DNA from: Parasponia andersonii
Lineage: Eukaryota > Streptophyta > Magnoliopsida > Rosales > Cannabaceae
NCBI GenBank assembly: GCA_002914805.1
Contig: JXTB01000588.1
Coordinates: 126,882-190,881 of the forward strand
Length of the DNA stretch: 64,000 nt
Direction of reading: 5' to 3'
A program made the position numbers and the translations under genes. Below the pieces are notes generated by a model. It did no database searches, had not been told where the DNA came from, and worked only from the letters and a program-made list of their open reading frames with translations. Below, one piece after another: positions 34,701-45,600 of the stretch; within the stretch, counting starts at the first letter, position 1; the number at the start of each line of letters is the position of its first letter.

Positions 34701-34820
34701 ATTTTGTGTTGAATGTTGAAGAAGTCACTGATTATGATAATCCTGATTTGGCTACAACGACGAAATCTCATGATTTTGATGTTAGAAAGTTACCTCCTAA
34801 TGCAATGCCACAAACAACAA
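31765..34820 (+). pseudogene. DUF1985 / Ulp1-like protease gene (decayed)
   Basis: The N-terminal part is the plant DUF1985 domain often fused to a C-terminal Ulp1 (SUMO-protease-like) domain in transposon genes. A short first exon ends AAG at 31794 before GTAAGC. The second exon runs 32526-33383 (after AATGTAG, before GTAAGT). The third starts at 33470 after TTTTACAG. DUF1985 landmarks are LLVYFDEHFPRS, FKNST, LCYLADELL and WAYEVIPKL. Next come an acidic stretch and three LKAN repeats (about 33725-33785). The Ulp1 part (about 34395-34800) shows SRWNAF and VYYPLNIDSNHWVLVQIDL, with the catalytic His-Trp. The catalytic Asp context is altered and the Cys segment is missing. Stops at about 32609, 32672, 32763, 33097, 33628 and 33783 show it is dead. 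Confidence 0.7.
31870..32460 (+). repeat. Array of ~20 TTTCGAT-type motifs in the first intron
   Basis: The core TTCGAT or TTCGAC recurs about twenty times, often as ATTTCGATG spaced 10-30 bp apart. The array lies between the inferred donor at 31795 and acceptor at 32525 of the DUF1985 gene. A similar but looser set (AATTCGATGCAATT) lies at 35160-35640. Confidence 0.7.
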
Positions 34821-35859
34821 AGACGTAATTCAATACAATAAAAGAATATTAACAAACATTTTTTTCAAATGATTATTTGACACTAACTAGATTTATTTGC
34901 CTTTACAATTCATATTGTAGCGTTTTTGTTATAAAGCACTTGGAATGTCTGTTAGCTAATATTCTAGTGTCCAGCGTTATTGATAATATTATGGATCATT
35001 CAAGAAACAAATTATGTATAGATTTATTCTACAAAAATATAGAACCATATGTGTATATTATTTATTTTTATATAGTTGTTAATTTTGCTCATTTTTGTAA
35101 ATAATTTTATTTGGGACAGAGTTGATGATGTATTGTATATGAATTATATTTCAGTACATAATCAGATTAAAATTTGAAGTCAAAACGAATGAGATATAAT
35201 TCAAGTTTTTAACCACAGTCGAAATTCGATGTAATTCGTCATTGTTTCAGATTGAATTCGACGCATTTTTTATTCAAGTAACTTAAAAAGTCCAGACACA
35301 TAAATTAATCGAATTTGATGCAATTTGTCATTATTTTTTATTAAATTTGATGCATTTTCAATTCAAGCAACTTAAAATGTCTAGACATATAAAATGATCG
35401 AATTCGATGTAATTCGTAATTGTTTTCGATTATATTCGAGGCATTTTTTATTCAAGCAACTTAAAAGTCTAGATGTATAAAATAATCGAATTCGATGCAA
35501 TTTATTAAAATTCAACGCATTTTCGACCAATTTCGATCGATTTTGATTTGTTTCAATTAATTAATTTCGATGATATAATTTTCAATTTCAATTAATGCTA
35601 ATTCGATTATTTTTTACTCGATTTCGACATTATTCGATTCTCATTCATTCGACAATGTTTTGACTATTGCAATCTTTCATAACATTATATCATTCTAGTA
35701 AAATATTATTTCAAACTTACTCTAAATAATATATTAAAATTATTCATTAAAATATTACACTTAAAATCATAAAATTACAATTATAAAATTAATAGTACAA
35801 ACTTCTTAACATTGCAACTTCAACTTCAAGTCTTCTTTATTCTCAAATAGTTGACTTAT
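34821..35859. other. Interior of the Mutator-like element
   Basis: The stretch is AT-rich with loose GAATTCGATG-type repeats (35160-35640). An open stretch at 34877-35104 is Tyr/Ile-rich and shows no known domain. Confidence 0.35.
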
Positions 35860-36482
35860 CATGTTTTTCACTGAATTACAAGATCTAATTGACAAGTTGT
35901 TAGGGGTTTCTTGTGGTAATTCTCCCTCTAAAATACAGGAGCACTCCATTTGGATGCATTATCTACCATTCTTATCCCATGGACTCCACTATTTGAAGTT
36001 CATGCAGTTATCCCTAGAGTCTTCGGTACTTGACTTGGCCCTCCTTTTAATATATTCTTATTGGTTGCATGTTCCTTCTTATTAATTGTAGATTCTTTCT
36101 CAATGTTATTTAAGTTAATACTATCACCAAAGCATTCGTTTAACTCATCTGGAGGACATGCAGCTAATGCAGCCAGAGTTGGATCTACATATTATTCTTC
36201 TACTTTCTCTGCACCTCTTTCAGAAACAAATGAAGCAATTTGACTGCAACCCACACCAATAGGACTCAACTTTGATAAAACGGACACACATAAAGGAGAA
36301 AGATACTCAATAGAGTAAGACACCTCTTCAGACCAAAGTTTTAGCTCACTATTAATACTAATCTTCGTTGGAGGAATAGAAATTCTATTTTTACTACTAT
36401 ATTTATAAACAACTTTAAGTTCTAAATCAAAACGACTTCTATAAACTCCAATTAGATCATACAGCTTATCTATAAGAGTCAT
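35860..36482 (-). pseudogene. MuDR-type transposase, N-terminal fragment
   Basis: Reading minus from 36482, the first ~50 residues (MTLIDKLYDLIGV, FDLELKVVYKY, ISINSELKLW) match the N-terminal domain that precedes the catalytic region in plant Mutator-like transposases. A TAA ends this frame near 36192. The same reading continues in broken form to about 35860 (DPTLAALAACPPDELNECFG and a WSAPVF block). The DDE catalytic core and SWIM zinc finger are absent, so only the gene's start survives. Its orientation is opposite to the DUF1985/Ulp1 gene. Confidence 0.6.
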
Positions 36483-36639
36483 ATAAGTTATTTCTATACA
36501 CCTATAGCCTTACTTTCTTTAGCAATATAAGACTATAATATTTTCTCCGATGAAAACTTCCACTCACCGTTATACAAGACTATGATGTTGAAACGCGACT
36601 TTGCATATAAAACAAAATTGTCAAAAAAATCATCAATTA

Positions 36640-36770
36640 TAAACTAAAAATCTAAAATTATCAGTTGTCGAAATCAGGTTAAAAAATAAACTTAATTCAT
36701 CTAAGTTCATTGAAACTAAGTCGAATATACATCAAAATGTAGTCGAATTTAAAAAATGTCAAATGTACTC

Positions 36771-36825
<55 letters not shown>

Positions 36826-36930
36826 AAATACATCAAAACTAAATTGAAATTACATTGAAATATTATTAAATTTTAGACTATACTCGAAATAAAATTGAAA
36901 TTGATTGAAATATCATTGAATTTTTGTTTT
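36640..36930 (-). repeat. Reverse-oriented TTTCGAT-like arm with (AT)n
   Basis: The reverse complement of the left array's motif (ATCGAAA, CATTGAAAT, GTCGAAT) recurs through this stretch. An (AT)n run at 36773-36822 interrupts it. With the left arm it gives the element loosely mirror-like ends. Confidence 0.5.
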
Positions 36931-37330
36931 TTTTCAAGACGATGAGCCATTGTATTCCAGAATTTTGTATAAATCACAGAAATCAACTTTTAATACTTAA
37001 ATTATGCTCAGATCATATCGAAACTTAGTTTATAACTTTTTCAAACAATATATATAATATTTAAACACATATATTATATACCTATTTAATCAATTTTTTG
37101 TTTCCTTATTTTTCGATTTTTTCAACTTTTCTCTTTTTCTTCTTCTCTGATCTTCAGCTCCTCAAATATTATGTTAACTTTAACAATTAGAGGATATATT
37201 TAAAGGATACAGATGGAAGAATTAAAAGCGCGATACGGAAGCTAAGTTAAATAGGAAAAGAGAGGCATAGATATCGTAAGTCAATTCTTAAGGACAAAAG
37301 TGACATTTCATATACCTATATGCATATTTT

Positions 37331-38026
37331 TTAGACTTTTATTGACCAAAGTTTACCACCTAAAGAAGAGGTATTAGGATACATAAATGACCTTTTATTG
37401 GTCCAAAGTATTCAGGATGTGTATATAAGTTTGAAAGGTCAAGAGTTCAAACTTTAATAATGTGTGTATGTATGATATTTTTTTTAAAATTTATAGTAAA
37501 CGATGATTATTAATTAAATTTTATTTTTTTTTTTTTAAATATAACCTAATTTCTACATATTTTTCAGAATTTTATTAATCAAAACATACGGTCCAAAATA
37601 ATAATAAGAGTATTAGGAATCACTTATTTCTCTTGGATAAATGCACGATATATGAAGTATCAAATCTCAAAAATATCTTGCCGTAGTAATTTGACAGCTG
37701 TGGAAGAGCTGTTAATGAGGTGTCCACTAGCCTGGCGAAGCTACTTTCACAGGCAGTCAAGCTTATTTAATCTGCCTATACAAAAGGCCTTGTACTCGTG
37801 TCATGGAAAAGGAGAGAATATAACCCGATTTTTTTTTTCTCTTACTCTTTGCTTCATTAAAGGCTTTGTCCTTGTTTTACCTTTTTTAACCAAGACACCA
37901 GTTCCACTTCACCTTTTTGTACTTTCCCACGTATATTATAATCAACACCTTTCTTTCTTTTATGCATATATAATCACTTTTCTCTCTTTCTTCTTTACTT
38001 TACACGAAGCCACCCACCAAGCTCCA

Positions 38027-38068
<42 letters not shown>

Positions 38069-39536
38069 ATTCACTTAAAATCGCGTCATCACTATTACCA
38101 CAGTCACCAATTTCTCTTCACACCAAATCTATACTTATATACTTTTCTTTTATCAATAAAACAATTTATTCACATATTTACCATATATACGTTTTTATAT
38201 CCATATTACTGTACCATATTTTTTTTATTATTATCATTATTATTATTATTATCCTAACACATTATTATTTTGTAAGTTTTAGAATGCAAGCTACTGTCCC
38301 TTTTATTTCTTACATTTTATATCCTTACAAGGTACTGACTAAATAATAATATATATTGTATCAACGGAACTCTTAATTTTTTTAAATTCAGCATTTTAGA
38401 AACTCTTATGTTAATAAAAATGAATTGTTTAATAAGTTGAGTTGCATCTTTATTTATAATTATTTATATTATTTTTAGCATTTTAAATATCTATAGACTT
38501 TAAATTTTGAGTTATTTTATGCGATTTTTATTTGCAATGATTCGTCATAAATTCAACATTTTATATTTTTGTCATTTAAATTTCAGTATAATAATTTAAT
38601 TAGCTGAATAATCTTAATTATCTAACATGTGTGCTAGATTATGGCCCACAAAGTCTATTAAATTTAACTATTTTTTTTTTCAAAATCAAGCACCATTCCG
38701 CCAAAGAAAATTTATATGAAAATATGATGATATAATAAAAAAAAATAAGAAAAATTTGAGAGAATTTGATAAAAATATATGATGATTTCGATTGTCGAAA
38801 CGTTCATTAGTAGTAAGGTACAACAATAAGGTAAATTCAAAATTTATATGGGCATCGTGACAATGTTTTTCTTCTATTTTACTCACTTTTTTTTTCCTCT
38901 CTCTCTTGACTATAAATTAGTATCTTTTAAGTCGCTGCATACTTAAAACTAATTTGCAATTGCATTTAACCACCAATATTAAGGTCTAAAGTTTAAATAT
39001 CATCTTTATTATAATCTCTTCATTGTAGTGCTAATTTTCGAAATCATTTGTAGGGACATAGCTTTTCATTGCCAAGATAATCATTTTATGGGATTTATTC
39101 ATTTTTTTCAGTGATGCCTTGTTTTTAACCTCTTTTCTCTGTCCCCTTGTTAAGGTAAAGCTAACTTGTCAGGGACAAAAGAAAATCATAACACTAAATA
39201 AGGTAGATAATTGGTACTCATAAATCATAACCATCGATAATCCATGTGAAAATAAGAACATAATCACCATAGGCAGACAGATAGAAAATAAGAATATAAT
39301 CATCATAGGCAGACAGAGTGTAAACCAAACTTCATAGGCATAATTAAGATATAAATATAAGTTTGGACTTCGTATTCGGATAACTAATATATAACCCTTG
39401 GATCTTAACAAAGGAAATTAGTAAAGTAGCAATGTAGTAGTCTCCAAAATGTAAAGCTAGCACCCAATTTCTTCTCCTCCCTCCAGCAAGTAACTCCAAA
39501 GTAGTGCCTGAGCACAATATTATAGTTACAGCCGTG
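37331..39536. other. AT-rich intergenic DNA
   Basis: No gene is supported. The open stretch at 37652-38032 is long for this composition (126 codons), but its second half is low-complexity Phe/Leu from T-rich DNA and its first half has no recognised domain. (AT)n lies at 38033-38066 and a TTA/TTATT run at 38220-38255. Confidence 0.4.
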
Positions 39537-40827
39537 TCATAGAGTTAGTTTATAGGAGGTGGTATAGAGATGAAAGTTAATCTCAATAAACAACCAAGGA
39601 CGAAAAAGGTTGGACTCAAATATATATAGATACCACAAGACTAAAGTCAAGGCGGCACCTATCCTCGCCCATTGACAGAAATGAGAGACTTCACATAAGA
39701 GCGAATACAACAGCCCATCATGAAGCATGAATTTCCGAAACTTTCCTGTCCGAAGGTTGTAGGATCCCAATTCGTTATAACGCACACTAAACAGAAGGAG
39801 CTCATCTCTCTTCCAAATTGTCGATGGAATCAGATTACGTTCAAGCAGCTGGCCAGGTCTAACGCTTAGGATATTTGTTCCACAAAGACGAATCACTAAC
39901 ACCACGTCCTGAGCAGGACTTGATCAGCCACATTTCTAATGAGGCAGTCTTTTCGGCTTCACTAAATGAAACGAAAGACACTTGAAGGAAACATTCCTCG
40001 TCTTCGTTGCGAGTGGGGAATAAATGGTATGACGTGAAATTCCTCAGCATGCAAATCAAAAGAAAGCATCATCTTCTCGTTATTGATACACGCAAACCAA
40101 TAACAAACTCCTTTGTAGCATACTTCCATATAACCTCGCACATAATCACCTCCATCTAAGCCTATCGCCATCCTCATTTCTCTCCAAGGACCAGTTTTCA
40201 TGCTGTATATTCGAACTAGATCCGCTTTACAAACACAAAGAACCTTGCAATCATTAGCTACGAGATCATATCCGAATCCTCTGGAATCAATCATATCGTC
40301 ATAATAGATGTAGATGTCGTCTAGAGGCGGAAGACACTTGGATTCGCGCAATGCCGGGTTCCACAACAAGATTTTATTAGAAAGAAATAGGCAAATGATG
40401 CCATCACAATGATAAAACTTGGTGTAAATCATTCGACAATTCTTGCACTCTCGTAGAATTCACCCCAGGGACACGGTACTTGAGGTTCTTCAATGACAAC
40501 CGATTTCTTCCTCTTCAACACCACCACCACCAACACCAGAAATATTTAGCAAGAAAATATTCCAATCTCCATTGTCACCACCGTCAGAAGTGTTGACGAA
40601 ACCTTGTTCCGAGTATAGGACGAAGAAGAAGGATTTAGGGGAGAAGACATTGTTATGGGCATTGCGGAGGTTTTTGGCCAAGAAATCCGGGTATTGACGA
40701 GAGAAGAGATAAGGGAGTACCATGACTTACACGCACACTTGAATCTAACAAGAGACTCAGGAGGAAGCCAAGAAAAGACTTCCTCAACCACATCTTCTGG
40801 CACATGGTAGGAGCAGGACTTGGCCAT
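39537..40827 (-). pseudogene. F-box protein pseudogene, copy B
   Basis: A good F-box opens the gene at 40827: VPEDVVEEVFSWLPPESLVRFKCACKSW within the first 35 residues. A frameshift near 40720-40735 moves the reading to the frame of 40723-40490 (FLAKNLRNAHNN, WNIFLLNIS), which stops at about 40490. The same frame resumes at 40432-39962 with the F-box-associated region (KFYHCDGIICLF, LWNPALRESKCLPP, GFGYD, SFDLHAEEFHVIPF). Two more frame changes split the end (40059-39859, 39905-39537), where SYNLRTGKFRKF is visible. An intact protein would be an SCF substrate adaptor. It is the paralogue of copy A; here the N-terminal two-thirds are better kept. Confidence 0.85.
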
Positions 40828-41982
40828 TTCGATCTGCTTCGTTCCACCTCTACTTCCTTTCTAAAATGAATCTCACACTAGGCAGGGCTTTCAAATTCAC
40901 GAGTCAATCAAAAGTACACCACATTAATTTAGAGTCTCGGCCATTTTGGGTTCCAAGGCAATAATCAATTTTTACTTTGCTTGCCAGTTGCCACACCCTT
41001 TGATGTCTGCGAGATTAAAAAACTAACGGTGTAGTGGGAACTGTAACCTAAGTAGTCTGTTTTCAAAAACAACAAGAATTTCCAATGTTTCATAAATGAC
41101 TCTGAAGATCGCAATTCGCAGGACGGCATACAAAATGGTGGTTAATATTACCTTTTCTTTCTCTTTCTTTTTTTACTTTTACAAATTTTTTTCTGCATAG
41201 TCATAACATCATCATAAAAAGATATAATTAATGGACATCAGAAAGTTAAAAAAAACAAGTATAAAAATAAATAACCCGAGTGGTTATTTGTTTGATATAG
41301 CATGTATTCGTTTCTTTATTTTCTTATCCTATCTTTGTAATGAAAATATGAATTTAAACGTGGTATGTACTAGGAATGGTCATGTGGTGCCTAATTGGAA
41401 AGTCCAATTTTGAGACATTTACATTTCATTTACCGAGTAAGGTCTAGATCAATCATTCATTACTGGATAAGGTACAGACACAGAGCATAACTACCAAATT
41501 TATAAGCTCTTCTTTTTTCTCTTCTCGCTGAAAATATAACTTAAAAAGACGTGCCCACAGCCCGGTACATTTAACAGCTCCAAATTCAATTAAAGGCCGC
41601 CATTTTGTTTTCTCAATACTCCATTTGGATGACAGTCTGAAAATCCACGAGAGAAGAGAAAAAGCAAACTTGCTCAGTGAATGGACTAGTACCGTTTGAT
41701 TAAAAAAGCACGATAAATAGCGCTGATATTTATGAAACACGAATAATCAACTCCAAAATAATAACTTTTACCAGCTTACAAGAAGACCTCTTCAAAGGAA
41801 TGAAGAGGTGCATAAATATATGAGAAAACAATACCCCTCAAGTACACGATAAAAATTAGCTCCTTTGAGTAAATACTAACACCCAAATTGACAAGGGAAT
41901 CCATGGCAAAAATTATAGCTTTGTCAAAGAAGTTTCTTCCTCCGATCTTGCAGATGATCCCACAGTTTCCATTTCAAAATCC
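40828..41982. other. Spacer between F-box copy B and the MCTS1 gene
   Basis: The F-box copy's former promoter lies at 40828 and beyond. The 3' untranslated region of the MCTS1-like gene (minus strand) occupies part of 41982 downward. I cannot place its polyadenylation site. No other gene is seen. Confidence 0.5.
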
Positions 41983-44900
41983 TCAATCTAAGCGTTCCAT
42001 CTGCTGGGTACAAGGAAGAATTAAAAATTTTACCAGTGCAACTAAATATCTCAATGTTATAAGGAAAGTTAAGCAACTAGTGCAATACATCAGTGATAAA
42101 TATTTGGGAATCCACAGAATAGCATCAGAGACTTTAAGCTACAAATTTTGTCTCTGAGTCACCTCAATGATTAGTATCTTCCTTTGTGACCGCAATCAAT
42201 AGGATGGACAAGAAGATACAGAGAATTTAAAGTTTAAGCATCACATACCTTCCAAAGTCCATCGTTAAGATAATGCATGTTGTCCACCCCAATACCCTTG
42301 TTGATTGCCTTTCTGTAAGGGAAACAAACGACTTAACATCTTAAATTTGCCAATATGTACTGGAAAGCCAAGTTTCATACAACTAGAACCCCGAATGAGA
42401 AGCAACTCTAGTCTAGAATTCCTACAATAGTGAACAGTAAAGGTACCGGAGTAAACCATCCCCTAAGTTTGGCATTTGGGTACAGATTCATTAGTGACAT
42501 TTTTCTAGGCCAGTCACTTCAATGATTCAACAACTTAAGTTCCAAGGAATTACGGTCTGGAAACTACGAATGCTGCTGAAAAAGCCTTCAAATTTGTAAC
42601 TATAATAGAAGTTTGTACTCTGTACTACTTAAAAGGGATCGTAGAAATCATTTCTAACAACAAATTTTGGGCACATCAAAGTGTCCATATTACGTAGTAG
42701 CAAGTGCTAAAATTAAAAATATGCTAATCAACTTTTTGTTAGAATGGTGCTTAATATTTCAGTCACTAATTTCTAACTTATGTTTCTTTTACGTACTGGT
42801 TAGTTGGAAGTACAAGTAAGAAATTAACTTACATATCCTTTGCTGACATTTTTGTAAAGCCAATTGCAAGAGCGTGTTGCTTTCCTTCAGCCATTATGGC
42901 CTGAGAGTAATCAGTTCTACAAATCAGAAAAATTTTAACCACCTAAACCTCAAGATTTATCAATAATATAACATTAAAAAATTCACCAGAACATAGCAAT
43001 TAATTGAAATCGGAGCTCAAACTATTCTTATATTAGGAGTCACAATAATATGTCAAGTTCATACCACAGGAGTTTCGGCACCCACTTCCTCATCCAAAAC
43101 ACCACCAGGAGATGTAAGACCAGGGCACATGATGTTTGCACCAGCTAAAACAAATTTTATTGCACCCCTATCTACTTGTAACTTTTTCATTATATTTGGA
43201 TCTGTAATAAAAAAAAAAAAAAAAAGAAAAGAAAAGGGAAACGCTGAATATCCTGAGGTTTTAATATCAGGTGGAAAATAACAGTCATAACTCATAAGAA
43301 TAAAGAATGTAACGATATTTTACCAAAAACATAACAATACTAATAAAAAGAAAAAACCAAAACCCAAAACAATATCGATTTCCCAAAGAATTAGCATATC
43401 TAGAAAAGCTAAGGAGATAATAGGTCTGGCTGTTTTCAAGTCCTTGCAATGTATAATTAAAATAAATGCACCAAAATTAGTAGGAAACCAATTATTGGAC
43501 TTGTCGCCAATTATTAAGAAATATAAGTAAATGCTAAGCATTAAACTAGTCAAACAACATCGGCTCTCCCAACATCTCACTTTTGAAGCCTCCTAAAAAC
43601 CCATAGACAAATAAGATTATAGTACTTTAATTAACTAACTAAGCAGAAAAACAAAGACCCCAGTATTTTCTTAAGCTGTAATGCCCAGCCAACAGGAACA
43701 CCCAACTATTGCAAGAAAATAAGCATCTATATAGAAATCCTTGAAAAACCAAGATCCAATAGATTAAACTAAATAGATCTTAAGAGCTCTAATAGCTATC
43801 TCTATTGTCTGAGGAACTCAGGTAATTTCACTAGTCTGATAAACTGATTTCAGACAATCTACCCAGGTATGTCTTCCAATCTGGCACAAGTTAGATTCCA
43901 ACTCTTCCATTAGTGGTCAATCACAAATATTGCCTGAGTTATCGTCAGCATTGTGCCAGAGTTATCATAGGCTTATCATTGTCAGTTAGCACTTCAATAA
44001 CCCCCTTCCCACCCAACTCAAAAGAAAAAACCCACAGACTATTCAAAAACTGGTCCTAAAAATAGAATCACTCACTATATCATTTTAGCAAACTGACTCT
44101 TGAATGTGTCCTTAAGAAAACTAATTTATTAAGAAGGATTAATATGCTGATAATAAACTGTAGGAAAGCAATAACGCTGTAGAAAAGAAATATTTACATT
44201 GATGAAGAAGTCTGAGTGTAGGCATATAAGGGCCATCACGAATGTTGAAAAACAAAGGCACATTGTTTACCACGACCAAATTAAGATGGTTTTGACTGCA
44301 AAAAAGGGAGAACAGTTAGATGCAACAGATACCATAGCCTGCAAATTTATAGTTAAATGACACATGCAGGAGCAACAGAGTGACAAACCATTTAGTGACA
44401 ATCAGAGGAGATTTCTTTGGAAGCAAATCATCCAACACAGGCTCAAGTCCAGGATACTGAAATTAAAGTTCGTAGTGTTAAATACACATGAAAAGAAAAT
44501 TTCAAAATATTAGTTTAATTTGAAGTAAAAAAACATGGTAATTAACCTCTTCTGCAATACTTTGCCGAATTTTACGCTGTACAGATGCCTTGACCTGGTT
44601 GTGTGCAGAAACATCTTCCGAGGAAAATCTACAGACATATAATAAATAACATGCACATTATGCATTGGCCAATTAAAAAAAAAAAAAAAAGGGATACAAT
44701 TGCAGAACTAAAGTCCGTACTTCGGATCCTAATCACTATGTTTCCTACTAAAAACAATATATCCTAAAACATAACAAAGTCTCAACCCAATCGTGCTCTT
44801 CGTCTTACCTAGTGAATAATAGTATACCTTTTATCCTTGCATCATTATATATAAATTTAATAACAAGAACTTGCGCACCCCTTAACACCAACTAAAACAC

Positions 44901-45344
44901 CCTCTACCATGAAAACAAGAATCCTCTTCCCAAAACCCAAACTTTTAAATCTAAAGCTGTTAAAATGCCTATAATCTTCCGAAAATTTTCGGAAAATTTA
45001 CTGCCCCGTTCCAGTGTTGAATATAAACTTTGAAAACCACAAATTTAATTATGGCAACGTGTTAGAATATTGAACATTTATATTCAAGCAACAGACTTGG
45101 AATCAAACCTTCAAAGTACAGTGAATCATAATACTCAAAAAACCAAATAAATAAAATAAATTCAAATAAAAATAATAAAACGACCCAAATCAAGATTAAA
45201 TGAAAACCCATAAATATTTTCCCAAAACCACACATAAAGTAAAGACATAATCACAAAATGTTGACACATATACATACATGTATGTCTGTAAATATAGACT
45301 TTCATATTGATTGTTGAAGGAGAACAAACTTACTTTTTGAACAT
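41983..45344 (-). CDS. MCTS1: MCTS1/MCT-1-like translation factor, PUA domain (complete, 8 coding exons)
   Basis: The product acts with DENR on 40S ribosomes in the cytosol, in recycling after termination and in reinitiation. This role comes from the eukaryotic MCTS1 (yeast Tma20) family. Coding exons on minus are 45344-45334, 44628-44547, 44456-44389, 44295-44198, 43201-43065, 42900-42833, 42312-42249 and 42000-41983. All introns are GT..AG and the joined frame is exactly 546 nt, 181 residues plus stop, the usual family length. It begins MFKKF, has the N-terminal MCT domain ([29 protein letters not shown]), then a PUA domain from about residue 93 ([54 protein letters not shown]), and ends in MERLD. 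The last exon encodes only five residues. The start is set by the conserved MFKKF. No damage is visible, in contrast to everything around it. Confidence 0.96.
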
Positions 45345-45600
45345 TGTAGATTGTGAAGAACAGACTGTTCGAAAATCCTTAACGAACTAAGCCAACAAGA
45401 CACAGTATGTCGTCTGAGGTTTTAGGTATGGTTGGATCGATCTTAAAACCTCAACTCTCAAGACTCTTCGAGTCCGAACCGTAAGATTGGTGGGGAAGAG
45501 GGTAACAGCCACGCGCTCTGTAGTCCGCGTGAGTGTTAAGCCACCTTTTGGGCCGTCATGGATATGTTGTTATTGGGCTTTGAGCGATTGCTTCTACTTG
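45345..45600 (-). promoter_or_regulatory. 5' untranslated region and promoter of the MCTS1-like gene
   Basis: On the minus strand the region upstream of the start has two site II-type motifs: GGCCCA (45554-45549) and AGCCCA (45579-45574). Such TGGGCY elements, bound by TCP factors, are typical of plant promoters for translation and housekeeping genes. No clear TATA box was seen. The transcription start is not determined. Confidence 0.5.

Larger units (their letters stand above)
31400..37330. mobile_element. Probable Mutator-like element carrying an Ulp1-type gene
   Basis: A DUF1985/Ulp1-like gene on plus and a MuDR-transposase-like N-terminus on minus face each other. Both lie between arms rich in TTTCGAT motifs: about 31870-32460 on plus, and the reverse-complement motif at about 36640-36930. 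Mutator-like elements carrying Ulp1 protease genes are known in Arabidopsis, rice and melon. Limits are approximate. Only weakly matching candidate terminal repeats were seen (around 31400-31560 and 37100-37330), and no 9-bp target duplication was identified. Confidence 0.5.

Noticed and set aside
37652-38032. 126-codon open frame in intergenic DNA
   Set aside because: The second half is low-complexity and the first half has no known domain; no supporting splice or promoter features.
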